Shown: positions 1-13,700 of the stretch, in pieces
Layout: each line of letters begins with the position of its first letter
Position numbering within the stretch: position 1 is the stretch's first letter
Origin: Lingula anatina
Taxonomy: Eukaryota > Brachiopoda > Lingulata > Lingulida > Lingulidae
DNA length: 64,000 nucleotides
Assembly: GCF_001039355.2 (NCBI RefSeq)
Contig: NW_019775901.1
Span: 1-64,000, forward strand
Direction: 5' to 3'
Position numbers and translations under genes: made by a program
The notes under the pieces: model-generated
The model's input: the letters and a program-made list of their open reading frames with translations, nothing else
Told to the model about the DNA's origin: nothing
Databases searched by the model: none

Positions 1-2427
1 TTTTATTCGCCCACTTTTGTAATATCCGACATTTTGACACACTTGGTCTTTGAATGGGCTTCAGAGAAAAATATCCTGTATGCCTAGAAAACTATATATT
101 TTTCATTTACAGTCTCTTATATACGTGGAGGTACAGGGAGAAATAAAGCGGCACCCAAACGCTTTAGAAATTCCCATTTATTTATTTGAATTCTAATAAT
201 AAAATATTAAATTATTTTATAAAACGTGATACTTAAAGCTATCCCTTATACTGCTCTTTCTTTATGGATATTCGTCTTTAGATGGAGACCATACAACCAT
301 ATATACCTTTTTACTCCCTTTCAAAAGTTCCCTCTAAGTTTTCTCCTTTTCCGTTTATGACTCTTATTCAGTTGCGTGTTCTCCAAGTCTCACAATTTCC
401 ATAAGTCCATGTAGGAGGTGGTAAGACGTAGTAGCCTTCCCTCTTGTGAATGCGTGTTCCGTTTCGGATATAGCACCATAATTGTGTATATATGCTTTAA
501 ATGCTTGACTTTCATATGCACGTAGCACATTGCTAATGATTTCCTGCATGTTCGATCCGATTTCCTCTGTGACTCAACCATCACCGTCAACATCGTGAGT
601 GATAACCAAAACAACTTGTTTCATAAGTGTAGGCAATTAGCACAATCCGTGAAACATGCCTGTCGTATGTCAAAATTCATTTACAATAAAAAGCATCTGA
701 AGATCTAGGACCCAAAATATAGATTCTATCCTAGTGAAGATGCAGCCATGGCAATTATGCTTTATCCACGCCTTCCATGTGCATGTCATTTCTAATGATT
801 TCCTGACGGCAAGGCTTGTCAGTTATTTTTTTTAAAATGAGTTATTTTAATGTTAAGGGGTTAATTAAAAGTTGAGTTTAACTACGCGAAATGCAGACCG
901 TTCTTCGTATCACATCTCCTCACCACAATGTCGCATGTCACATGTATTAAACATTAACACGCTAGGTTGTTATTATTGAAAACAATCAAGTTGAATAATC
1001 GCTTTTAGAAGAACTAAAATCTCCCTTGTTCCAAATCAATTCAATGAATTGACACTGATACAAAACGTAGTTTTTGCAATTTGAATCACTACTAATGTGA
1101 ATAGAATATCATTATCAAAGCTTTTTATACGTTATTTGGATGAACTAATTGCTAGATGCATTAGTTATGGGTTTTTGATCATGGTAATCCTTCTTCCTCC
1201 GAGCCTGTAAATAAAAAAAAAAGAAATATGTTGGGATGTGACGCGGACTAGTTAGTCCGCGGGTCAACTTTGTTGTAAATGCTCTTGGTCTTTAAATGGG
1301 CTTAAAAATTTAACATCTTGTAAGCCTTGAAAACATTTATCTACAGCCTCTTATACATGTGTGGAAGTAAAGGAAGAAACAAAGCAGTACCCAAACGCTT
1401 TAGAAATTCCCACTCTTTGTTTATTTATTTGAGTTTTTCATGTTAAAATTTTTAATTATTCTTTTTAAAAATGTGTCATTTAAAGCAATCCCTTGTACTG
1501 CTCCTTCTTTATGGATGTTCGCCTTTAGATGGAGACCATACATCCGTATATATCTTAATAAGATAAGAGTTTATAAGATAAGAGTTTATTCAGCCATTAA
1601 TATATAAATATAAAATTCATATAAAACGGAAATTGGACTGCTATTCGGGTTACAAATTATAAATAAATAAATTATAAATTTCCATTTTTGTTGTTAAAAT
1701 AAGACACAGCAGATGGGTAAAAAATCTTTAAAAACCTTTAAGATCCCTTAAAAGTTAAAAGCCTGCAGTTGCTCGGCAAAATTTTAAAAAGCCCATGTGC
1801 GGGGTGGGTATAGTCAGACATGATTTTCTCTGTTTTTGTTACTGATCTATTAGTATAGATGGCACCTAGAGAGGGGAGTTCCAGACCGATGATTTTGCCG
1901 CACGTTGATGTGACCATATCTAGACGCTTGCGTTCTTCTACAGTGGCCCGCCCATACCATACTGTGATTGCAAATGTTAATATACTTTCTATAACGCATT
2001 TGTAAAAGTTTTAAAAGTTTTCCCCTTTTTCAAATGTTCTGTGTAAATTCTCTTCTTTCTGTTAAGTTTCTCTTAGGACTTTTATTCACTTGCGTGTTTC
2101 CCCAAGTTTCACGATTTCCAGTTACGTGTTATAGTGTCATGATATAACACAGTTGTGTAAGCACGTGCTTCATGCACGCCTTCTGAAACTGAAAACCGAG
2201 GGACACATAATGACCAGTTAAACGGTTTATTTGTTGACGCTTGATAACTACATGATCAACGTGAAGTGTCCAACTTCTGAACCATCTCATATGGCTCGAG
2301 GCTGTCTTCAATTCCATGCTCTCCCAAGGAGACTCTGTCAATCTCCTCCAGGTATTACTTCCAAAGGCAATTTCTTATCTAAGGTGGTTTTCAGCCTATT
2401 ATAAGGTCAAAACACAGTATTTGAAAT

Positions 2428-2821
2428 GTCTCTGACGGGACATTTTAGAGACAATTTTAAAGATTACAGTTGGTAAATGATCCACATGGTTACTTTTAAA
2501 TACATTTTTATTTAGCTGGACCTTGAAGGATTATGTAAAACAAGCAGCTAATTTGTATTGAGGTAAACGTGGGAATGACAATCACTTAAAGGTCGGTCTC
2601 TGACGGGACATTATTGACCCCTGTATTTTTTTACTAAAACTCCAACAAAAAATTCTCTTTGAAATTTCACTTAATCAAGACTTTTGTAATTCATATTGCA
2701 AGGTACAAGTCTTGGGGAGCAATTAATGCACAAGCAGGCCAGTTTTGTGTACTTTCCTTGGCAGCATGGGCTGTTAAGTGTAAAAAGTCACTGTCTCTGA
2801 CGGGACATCTCTGACGGGACA
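2428..2821. repeat. Short motif CTCTGACGGGACA, four copies
   Basis: The word gtctctgacgggaca occurs exactly at 2428-2442, 2596-2610 and 2793-2807. The third copy is followed with no gap by tctctgacgggaca at 2808-2821. The sequence between the copies is not similar, so this is a dispersed short motif and not a simple tandem array. The first copy is followed by ttttagagac, so GTCTC and GAGAC flank it in inverted orientation. I do not know a function for it. Confidence 0.7.
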
Positions 2822-3934
2822 CTTCTGGGCACTATTGAAAAATCTTAGAAAAGAGGTTTAAAAAGCCACATTTTTTGTATTTAATGAATCTTAATTGATG
2901 GTTATTGCAAAATAGTATTTCTGTATATTAGAAAAATCGCCAGATGCAATATGTGTAGAATTAATTTTTACATTAATTTTAAATTAATTTAAATTAATTT
3001 TTAAAACATAATATTTAAAGCTCTCCCGTATACTGCTCTTTCTTTATGCATATTCGTGTTTAGATGGAGACCACACTTCCATATGTATCTTTTTACAGGG
3101 AATTATATCCCTGCTTTTTACCCTCTTTCAAAAGTTCCATCTAAACTCTCTCCTCTCAGTTTAGGCTAACTACATGATCTACGTAAAATGTCCAACTTCT
3201 GAACCATCTCCCATGGTTCGCGTCCGTCCTCTTAGCTCTCCCAAGCCGTCTCCCTCAAGCTCCTCCCCAGGTATTGATTCTGAATACTTATATCTTAATT
3301 TCTTATCTGAAGCTGCTAAACGATTATTAAATACTCTCTAGTAGCTTCAGTGGGCGAGACAGACATCTTAGCCGCTTAAGTTGATGAGAATACCCTCGAA
3401 GAAAGATCAATCCACAGTTAGAACGATAGGGTCTGGGAAGGCGCCCATAATGACCAGTTAGACCGTTTATTTGTTGACGCTCACTAACTACATGATTAAC
3501 TTGAAGTCTCCAACTTCTGAACCATCACCCATTGCTAGCGTCTGTCTTCTTAGCCCTCGGGCTCCCTTAATCTTCTCCCCAGGTATTAATTCCGAAGGCA
3601 ATTTCTTATTTTAGGGTGTATTCCCAGAGATTTAGATCGATCCGGGGATTAAGATTTAGATCGACCTAACTCCCTGGGGGTTGAAGCTAAATTGCAGTCA
3701 GCCGAACGCGCACCATAGTTAAATACCCCCTTACAGCTTTCAGTAGGCGGGACAGACGCTTAATGCCCTTATTTCACACAGACCATGAATCCCACGAATG
3801 GCCAGGAATTGACAAATTTCAGGATTCGTGGTTGAAACGTAATCAGTTCGTGAAGTTCTTAACAGATTTGTATATATTCGTAGTCAGTTCTTGCACTTCT
3901 TGACCAACAGGAATTAGTGGCAAAAACTTTGATG

Positions 3935-4346
3935 CCCCTATTTCACACAGACCACGAATCCCACGAATCGCCAGGAATTGAAAATTTCAGGATTCGTGGT
4001 TGAATCATTACCAGCTCGTGAAGTTCTTAACAGATCCGTATGTAATCGTAGTTGGTTCTTGCAATTCTTGATCAATCGGGAATTCGTGGCAAAAAATTTT
4101 GAGCTGTTTAAAATTTTGGCCACGAACTCCCGATTCCAAAAAATCGTAGTGAATTTCTGGACAATATTCGTGCGATTCCAGCCGAATCCCACGAATATTC
4201 GCAACACTATCGCACCTGTATCGTAACTGAATCGTAAAGCGTAGACCAGAAAATTGGCAAAATCTCACGAATCCTCACGAATCCTGAAATTTGTCAATTC
4301 CTGGCGATTCGTGGGATTCGTGGTCTGTGTGAAATAGGGGCATAAG
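3935..4346. mobile_element. Fold-back element with long terminal inverted repeats
   Basis: The left arm starts with cctatttcacacagaccacg and continues through aatcccacgaatcgccagga. The right arm ends with its reverse complement (cgattcgtgggattcgtggt, then ctgtgtgaaataggggc). The arms are about 80 bp and the middle also contains shorter inverted words (gaattcgtggc and gccacgaac). A partial, more diverged copy of the left arm lies directly upstream at about 3765-3865, so one copy has probably inserted beside another. The overlapping open frames on both strands at 3938-4268 come from this palindromic structure and are not genes. Superfamily unknown. Confidence 0.75.
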
Positions 4347-7020
4347 CCGGCTAAGCTGACAGTAATCTAGTGAGACTCCCCACAGGGATAGATCGATCTA
4401 AAATCTATGGAAATGGGGTCTAAGATGGATCCAGTGCTGCACTATTTCCTGGTGCATACAAATCTTAATTACTCATATTGCACAAGAAAATTTGCGTTAT
4501 ATAATTACATGTAAAGTCATAAAAGAAGTCGAGTGCACGAGCAAGCAATGCCATCAAAATTAATTTACAAGTCTGGGGGTTATTTTTATGAACTGAACAC
4601 CGAGCGATATATGCCAGAACACCTCGAGCGACCACGACAGTATAAAATCGGTCATACTTACCGAGAGAAGGTGTTTGCATTTCACCGAAAACTACCCCAA
4701 GAACCTAGTAAAGCGTATATTGCCACTGTCAGATATCCTCTTTAGGCATGCATTGCCCAGTTAATCTAACACAGACGGCAAGGCTTGTCAGTTATTTTTT
4801 AATGTGAGTTATTTTTAAAATAAAATTAAAATGTTAAGGGGTTAATTAAAAGTTGAAATTGAGTTGGGTTTTAAAAGTTTTTTGTTTGTTTGTTAAAACT
4901 ACGCGAAATGCAGACCGTCCTTCGCATCTCATCTCATCACCACATAGTCGCATGTCACATGTATTAAACATTAACACACTAGGTTGTTATTATTGAAAAC
5001 AATCAAGTTTAATAATCGTTTTTAGAAGAACTAAAATCTCCCTTGTTCCAAATCAATTCAATGAATTGACGCTGATACAAAAAGTAGTTTTTTGCAATTT
5101 AATTTACTACTAATGTGAATAGAATATCATTATATCATAGCTGCCTATACGTTATTTGAATGTTTCAAAAGCCTCCCATATTGGGCGGGCAATAAGCGGC
5201 ACCCAAACGCTTTAGAAATTCCCATTAATTTTTTTTTATTTTTTGAGTTCTTAATGTTAAAATTTTAAGATATTAAAAAAATGTGCTCCTTCTTTATTTA
5301 TGTTCGTCTTTAGATGTAGACCATATATCCGTATGTATCTTTTCTCCTTTTTAAAATGTTCTGTGTATGTTCTCTTCTTTCTGTTAGGTTCATTTTAGGA
5401 CTCTTATTCACTTGCGTGTTTCCCAAGTTTCAAAGATTCCAGTTACGTGTTCTGGTTCTGATATAACACAATTGTGTAAGTACGTGCTTCATGCACGTCT
5501 TCCGTGTGCATGTGGCACATTTCTAATGATTTCCTGCATGTTCGATCCGATTTCTTCCTCATCATCGTCATTACCAAAACACAACTGTCATAACTGCAGA
5601 CGAATGGACAATGTGTGAAACACGCCTGATGTTTGCAACGATTCATCTGCAATAAAAACATCTGAAGATGCAGCCATGGCAATAGTTTTGGGTTTTGGCT
5701 AATTATGTTGTGCAGGGACCTGTTTTACAAAGTAGCTTGGACCAGAAAACAACTGGTAACGTTCAAATCAAAACTTTTGTTTGACACAAGATGATACACT
5801 GTCTCAACGTGAGAAAATTCAACATGATCTATAAAGGAGTAACAGGGACGTGCGCCACTTTCGCTTTAGATTGGTCCGACCCGTGAGCAGTTTGTGATCT
5901 TTAGCGGAAATAAAAATACAATTATTAATCAAATGGTTTTAAATGGTTGTTTTAGCATTTTTAAATGTCATGAATTTTCATTTGAGCAACCATATCGGGA
6001 TATGGTTGAGGTATTGCGTTGACGCCCGATGTAATGCAAACATTTTTACTTTTGTAATGAAACCTCTTTATAACGCGCACAAGGCAATCCGAAATTCCAT
6101 GGCTCGTTTCAGATTTAAGTAAAGCTCGTTCAAAGAAAACCCTAGCTCACATAATGACCAGTTAAACGGTTAATTTGCTCGCTAACTAAATCATCTACGT
6201 TCAGTGTCCAACTTCTGAACCATCCCCCGTGGCTCGCGTCTGTCTTCTTAGCTACCTCAAGCGGTCTCCCTCAATCTCCTCATCGTGTATTAAATCCGAA
6301 GGCAATTTCTCATCTAAGATGTATCCAGTGCTGCACTATTTCGCGGTGCATACAATTCTTAATTACTCATATTGCACAAAAAAATTTGCGTTATATAATT
6401 ACATGTTAAGTCATGAAATGAATCGAGTGCACAAGCAAGCAACTCCATTAAAATTAACTATACAAGTCTGGGGGTTGTTTTTGTGATCTGAACACCAAGC
6501 GATATATGCCAGAACACCTCGAGCGTCTGCAAAACCACGGCATTGTAAAATTTGACATACTTACCGAGAGAAGGTAGTTGAATAATGCGTATATCACCAA
6601 TGTCACATAACATCTCCAGGCATGTTTTACCCAATTAATCTAACTCAGACTGCAAAGCTTGTCATTTAAGTTAATGTTGATTAAAACAAGGATTCAATTG
6701 AAAGTTGAATTTGAGTTGGGATTAAAACGTTTTTTTTTTTTTTAAAGCAGCGCTGAATGGGGCTGGAATGTAATATCCTCACCACATAGTCGCATGTCAC
6801 ACGTATTAAACATTAACACGTTAGGTTGTTATTATTGAAAACAATCAAGTTGAATAATCGTTTTTAGAAGAACTAAAATGCCCATTGTTGCAATTCAATT
6901 TCACTGAATTTTCGTTGATACAAAAAGTAGTTTTTGCAGTTTGAACGACTGCTAATGTGAATGGAATATCATTATCACAACTTCTTGTAGATACGTTATT
7001 TAAATGCTTCAAATGCCTTC

Positions 7021-8199
7021 CATATGAGGCCCATGAATGTATTTAAAAATCCAAGAAACGAGATATTGAGTGGGCAATAACAACGTGAGTTAACAATAGG
7101 TTCTGAAAGTATGTCACTAATCACGGTTGATGTTGTTGTCTGAATTACTTTTCAATTTCATAATACCGTAACTCCTTTACACAATACCATTTCTCATTGT
7201 TATTTTTTCCGCGTAAAGCCATTTACTGAAATAATTACTAGGTGTACTAGGCGTGGGTTTGTGTTCTTGGTAATCCTTCTTTATCCGACCCTGCAGAAAA
7301 ATTGTGCAATTTGCATAGTGTCTGTTGCGCCCATACTCTGTCTTGGAAGATATAGTCTTTTACGCAATTAGCCCATTGTTTTTATGTGAATGAAAGTGCT
7401 TTGGTGAACTTTAATTTGTTTTCTGGTCAGGGTAACTCATGTAAGTCACTCTGACCTGACTAAGGAATTGGTCAGAGAAATGCAATGATTTACTGTTTTT
7501 TAGTCGGTATTACTAACAAATTAGTCACTTCTGACAAATGCCAAGTACTGCAATTGACATTTCATAGTCGGCTATCAGTAACCGTGTCACATTTTGCTTA
7601 TTTCACATTGCTTTTATTTCCTGGAGTTGCCCTTTATGCGCGTGTATGTAGTGCCTGTATATATTCATAAGTTAAAATACAAAGCAAGGTAGAAGGTAGA
7701 AGGTATTTGCCTACGTCGTTATAACTACGTATCCATTCTAATTGGGTGTGATTTTCCAAGGGAAAAAAGAGAGCAAAATCGATAGCACAATTTCAAACGA
7801 AACGGTAGCTTAAATCGGGTGATGTGAAAACTGTTAAGAATTGAAGAAATAGCCTGAAGGTACATAAACCAGACATCAGCCGCGGTTTAGAATGTTGATT
7901 TATGTTTCCAAGAAAATGACAAAAACCCAGACAAAAGAGAGAGAAAGTAACGTTTTACCCATATTAATCACAATAAACAAGAAGGTTTGCAATGCAACTA
8001 TTTATCATTAATATTCATAATCATATTTGTACTACAATGAATGCCAAAACTGCAACATCTGTTGCGGTTGTTTTTATTCTGCCAAATCCAAAGTCCGGTC
8101 CGTCGTTTCCACTGAAGCCAACTCTGCATTGATCAAATTATATCAAATAACATGTAACTGAATAAGATCGGGGAAATTCCTCTTATAAATCAGTCTGTC
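7021..8199. other. Non-coding stretch, 3' flank of the CEMIP-like gene
   Basis: AT-rich sequence with no conserved reading frame on either strand. An open frame at 7485-7670 (plus) has no recognisable features. A reverse-strand AATAAA lies near 8073-8078 within gtttttattc, about 125 bp beyond the predicted stop codon, and is a possible poly(A) signal for the minus-strand gene at 8200-23872. Confidence 0.5.
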
Positions 8200-10713
8200 T
8201 TAAATCGGATTTTCTCGAATGAGAAATGGTCGAGTTAATCCAGCTCCAACCTGAAAAAATAAAGTGGTGTTTTAAAGTATCGTTATTAATTCATTATTAT
8301 ATTACAATACTGTTTGCTGTTGAGAACGTGTGAAGAGAGTGTCAGGAGTAAAATGATTAATTTTCGTGAATGAAAATGGTCACATGGACACGCCTGCGAA
8401 TGATATGTCTAGTAAACATTTAAACTGAGTGTTAAACACGGTGCAGAGAGGAATTAAGAAAGAGCAAAAAAAGCCTGGTAGGTGTGTAAAGACAGACAAC
8501 CTTACAACGGTGTAAATATGGAAAAGTGACAAAATACTGATAGTTGCCCTCCACACAGACACGACTTCCTGTTATTCCCTCATACCCAACTTTTACGATA
8601 AAAATGCATATTGCTTGCTTTGGTAAAGACCCACATCAAATCCCCATTCCTTACACCACATACTTTGTATCGCGTAAGTTCTTTAAAGAAAACTTCAATA
8701 TAAGAAATAAAGAAAATACAGATACAATTACGGCATTGCAAGTCAATTTGGAGCTATTTAGAACTCCAAGGAATGCACCTGAATGCACCTGATACACCTA
8801 TTGCTAGTAAGCATTTTTTGCAAAATTGGCAAGAGAGATGATTCTGTGCACTGCAATTGCAAACATCATAAAAGTGACACTTGTTCAGTTTGTTTGTCTG
8901 TTTTTTCAAACTTACAGGAATGGTTCACAGTGCTACATTTCAGTTGCATTATGGCAGATAATACTTTTTTTAAAAGATCTCTTTCGTATGGATAGATGGC
9001 TTTAACGGTGGAAGCATCTTCTTCACAACTCTGAACACGACTGTAAGGATTTTGCGTGAATCGTTTGTATAAAATATTGCATGTCAATCCGTCTGGGTGA
9101 AAAAGGGGATATTGTCATATAATACGATTCCCAAACAAATGTTCCCTTTCGAACCATGTTACAGTATGAATTTATCAGTAGGTCTGTGCTATATTGAATA
9201 AGTCAATGGGCTAATTCCCAATGAAACTATCATTCTACGTAGATCGATCCAACTCCGCAGAGACTCTCGCTGAATGCAATCAGATTAACGTGCCTCCTCC
9301 TGGCGCTCAGTAGAAAACAGAAAAGCTGTTGATTATACGAGTATGTTGGAAACAAGCCAAGGCGTGTCAATATATAAATCTGATTGCATTCAGCGAGAGT
9401 CCCCACGGAGTTAGATCGATCCACATAGAACGATAGTTTCATTGGGGATGGGGCCATTAAATGTCTCGTTTGTCTATAATGAAAATATCAAGTAATCACT
9501 ATTAGTCATTTCTCATATAGTGAGATTAATTTCTCTGTTTTTGACACTCACATTCTGAGGCATGCTTGTGGCCGGCAATAAACCTGGCGCGGTAAGTGCA
9601 GTGTCGTCTGCTGGCTGAAAGAAAGTAAAACAACACACTGTAAACACTTGTTTTACGATCCATTGAACATTCAGACACATTTTGACACATTCCCACAGTC
9701 CCAATGCTTTACGTATGTTGGGGAGCAGCCATTACTGCCATTATTAAAAAGCCAGCCGCTTAACCTAAGCTTATAAAAGAATTGATGAAAGGGTGGTCAT
9801 TGTTTCAGAAAAAAAAGACATATTTATATATATATATGCGTACCGGTGTACTGGCTATGTACGGTCCGTACGCATGCTCGTAGCAAGCCGCAAACATTCC
9901 GCCCCCATTTCGGGTAATCTTCACTTTCGGGCATTGGCTCGTCAACTCTTTATTGGGACAGGCGTTCCAGTCATTTTCTGCGCGTTCCTCGAGGCCTTGC
10001 AAACTCAGAAAGAGTAACCTGACAAGATATTAAAAATAATCATTTTTCCATGATAAACTAAGAGTGATGCAGCAAAAGATGTTAGTAATACTAAATAACA
10101 TTGGTTGTATTATCAGCTGCAGTGACGCCATCATCTTGTATAAAGTTTTAAAAAGAGATTCCATTTCGTTATCGGTTTTATCTGGTCGTGTAACAGCGGG
10201 GGTTGGGTGGTTTTAATTTTCCTAGAAATGTCAACAATCTATGAATCTTTAATCACTATGTTTACCATAAACATAACCGTATATTTTACCGTTGCATGTG
10301 TATTATTGAATTTTAATTTTAATTTAAAAAAAAGGCTCCATGTCCATTGTGAGAGTGACTCAAAAATTCGAAATCGGATTTATGCATAAAGATTGTAAAT
10401 TTCCTAACATACCGTAATGCCTTGATGCTGTGAACGGAAAACTGTTGAAATTTCTAATATAATAAAATTCATTCATATTTTCTCATCATTTTGCTTTTTA
10501 AACGACATACCCTGTGCTGACGTCCCAATACGCAGTGTAAGGATCGGTCTGGGTGGCGTTCTCGAACTCCTCCATGCTTGCCGCCATTACGATAGGGGTC
10601 TTGTCATAGGTCATAACGAATGACTCCGTATCGTTCGGAAAGCAAAGTCCCAGGCGTATTCTGTGGACGTTTCTGTGAGAAAATTAAATGAAAATAAAAC
10701 GAACAGTTCATGT

Positions 10714-10772
<59 letters not shown>

Positions 10773-13700
10773 GCACTAAGCTTACACAATTATGTTTAGA
10801 CGATAATTAATTAGAAACAAGAAAACACTCCAAAAGCGCAGACTTCCGCCAAGAAAAGGGCTATATACATTTAAACAAAATGTTTGAAGAGCGAGCTTCA
10901 GCCAAAACTGTTATCTTCTACCCTTCCCGTATATGTGTTTATCGGGAAATTTTCAGCAGAATTTGTAAAGACCCGTGCGAGATATCGTGTGAATGAACAT
11001 CCAGAGGAACCAACCCCTATGAAAACATAACCTGTTTCGGTGGCGGAGGTGGTTAAACTACACACGTACATTAAGCGCACACGCTGCGCATATACACGCC
11101 ATTCCAATATACTGTAAATATTTTTGAAACCCCATTGCTATATGTATTGCGATATTATCGGTGAGTCAGATATTCCAAGCGTCCATTTGAATAAAAACAT
11201 CTTCAATGCCAGCATCAAACTTACTTTTCAAAACCGTCCAATGTCATTTCGACCTCGTCTCCGACTTTCCCATCAAAATGGACGGTGTAGTTGTAGTTGT
11301 TTATCATTAAGAAATGGTTCGTATTTAACTTTTCACCGATGATCTCTTCTTGGTGTTCGTGGAAATCGTCCCTGACCACGAAAAGATCTTGTAACAAAGC
11401 ATCCCCGTCGAGTTTTGAATTCAAACGGACCTGAATTTTAAAAAAGGTTCCATAAACACTTTTTAACTAGCTGTTTTCTCAATACTTTTCTTTTCATTTA
11501 AAAAACACTATTAACTCATAATTTGAAAAACACCCGTATCTCATCTAATCAAATATCGAATTCAACCGACGTACACCGAATGATTCGGATAAGCGAAGTG
11601 AAGCCATCACATTTAAAATTTGGATTAAAACTCAATTAAGAATGCTAGCTCCTACACAGCAGTGTTACTGAATCGAATCAAAATGGAAACAATATCTGTG
11701 TAGATTGTTTACCTTCTTTTGTGCAAAGAAAGTAAAAAAAAATCCAAACAAACGACATAAGACATGTTTTTGCCGACGAGGAATGACGTTTCAACCTTTC
11801 CATCGAATGATCTTGATCACAAAACCTGTATTGGTGTCGTTAGTTGTTAAATTGAACTTTTTCTTAAGCCATTGGGTTTATTTTGAAATCGCAAAAAATA
11901 CAATCATATCAAACTACATGTTCTTTTTTTCGCGGTAAAAAGGCTGCAGAGAAAGACGGTGATGCAAAGAAATCCGACTGAATCGGTTCGTAAAGTGCAC
12001 GTTTCGTAAATCTATTTCTTTTCAACAAACGCTCTTCATACCCTCGGTAGATACTGCAGGATTATAACTCCGAAGACTGTTCAGACACAAGCTCAGACAA
12101 CTGGATTCATTCTCTGGTGATAAACTTGCTAAATAAGGAAGCACTAAGCAGTTGTGTTTTTTGCGCACGAAGTCATTAAAAAAAGAACGATTTCTTACCT
12201 TGGCATACCGTTCAGGACACACGGCCATGTTCCAATTGCTAACGTTGTAGCAGTTATGAGTGTTGTAGAACCATCTTGGCTTCACCACATGGGCGCCTGC
12301 GTGGCCTGTAAGGCTGCCATCATAGTCGTGTATAATGGCACTCTTGTCGCCATTTCGATCACCGAATTCTGTGCCAAAGTCGCCTGAGTCGTCGCCATCG
12401 AATACGCGGTTACCATTCTGAAATATGACGCAAATCACGTCAACTTCTATTTGAACTGATACTTAGGGCGCTTCCAGAACAGCTGATCCGCGGATGGCTG
12501 ACTCCACTTAAAAGCACGCCACCTTATCCTCTGAGGGTCTTCCCACCGTCCACACGTGCCCATAAACGGATGAAATTTCGGCTCCCCGGTTTAATTGCTC
12601 GACCCTTGCACGAAGGTGGAGGCGGGGAGACCATCAGTGGATTAGGCTGCTTGCGTTTAAGTTGGGTCGGTCATATTTAGTTGGCGGATCAATTAGTCCA
12701 CGGATCATCTGTTCTGAAAGAGTCCTTAGGTTCGAAATTAACAGCATAGTACTTTTCTTTTACTTTTTTGTAAAGTTTATAAAGTTAAAAAAAGTTACTA
12801 AGGTGACGGTAAACGATCACGAATCCAAATAGAAATGACGATAAAAGGAACTAACCGTGTCATCCTCAAAATCGAAAGTGAGGTTTGCGACACTGTTGAC
12901 AGTCATAGAGAACGCCAAGGTGTTCTTAAACCAGCCTAAAGCTCCGCCTTGCCTGAAGTCGTCAGAGACGTATCCACTGAAGTGAGTATCTCTAACATGC
13001 TGAGTGACGTCATACACGATGAAGCCATTAAATGCAGTGTCACTGAAAAAGAATTTAGAGGCCGCTGAATGCGTCTCTCGCATGCTGAATGACGTGACGC
13101 GACGAAGCCATTTAAAATGTGTAACTGAACGGAACAGAGCAACATGATTATTCGGTTCACGGGCGGGTTTTTAAGGTGCTAAATATAATTTAATTGTCAA
13201 TGGTTTTGAGAAACGATGCAAACTTACAGTTTTTTGTAATTCGGGACAGATTTTCCTAGTTTTTGGTAGCTGGTGCTTCCGTCTCCGGTAACCGACTTCA
13301 AAATTTCGGACTCCCCCTTGTTCTTCGATTCCCCAATGAGCACACTGTTCACCAAATACACCAAGTCGCCTCCGGCACTGAAAGCTCAAAATTAACAGAT
13401 GAACCAAAACAGCAATTCAAAATGACGTGCCAACCAATGAAGTGTTCATTATGTCACGTTGCACCCGCTTAAACTAATATGTACATATTCTGTTAAAATT
13501 ACCATTACCAAATTACTGGTGCAAAATTGGCATGACTATCACGTCTTGTTACAGGACCAAAGTTGCAGGTACGGCCCTCTACAGAGGTGCGGCACAGTCA
13601 GGAGAGTTTTGTCTTATAAGACACTTAAGGACAAAATATGCACAACTTACACAGCATACGTTATTCCTCTTGGGCTGTCCGCTAAACTGAAAATACACAA

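Larger units (their letters stand above)
1..7020. repeat. Degenerate array of diverged direct repeats, no gene
   Basis: Several sequence blocks recur in the same orientation at irregular spacing. A block around the words acccaaacgctttagaaatt and tctttatggatattcg occurs near 147-330, 1383-1560, 3020-3100 (partial) and 5189-5340. A block of about 170 bp starting taatgaccagttaaacggtt occurs near 2204-2385, 3165-3310 (partial), 3447-3610 and 6150-6320. A block of about 370 bp containing attaaacattaacac and tgttattattgaaaacaatc occurs near 790-1140, 4775-5165 and 6650-7010. The stretch with gtgctgcactatttc precedes the last block at 4427 and 6325, so 4420-5165 and 6319-7010 are two copies of one longer unit. 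Copies differ by many substitutions and indels, so the array is old. Open frames here are short and differ between copies. I found no gene. Confidence 0.75.

Noticed and set aside
2428-2821. Possible CRISPR-like spaced repeats
   Set aside because: Animal nuclear context, irregular spacers of 0-180 bp and a 14-15 bp unit; not a CRISPR array.
3938-4268. Three overlapping open frames of 80-90 codons on both strands
   Set aside because: They lie inside a palindromic fold-back element and mirror each other; there is no family similarity.
8544-8995. Two overlapping plus-strand open frames of 70-82 codons
   Set aside because: They lie in the last intron of the CEMIP-like gene, on the opposite strand, with no recognisable domain or codon pattern.
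10604-10789. Minus-strand frame rich in Ile/Tyr repeats
   Set aside because: Translation of the (TA)n microsatellite running into a genuine exon in the wrong frame.
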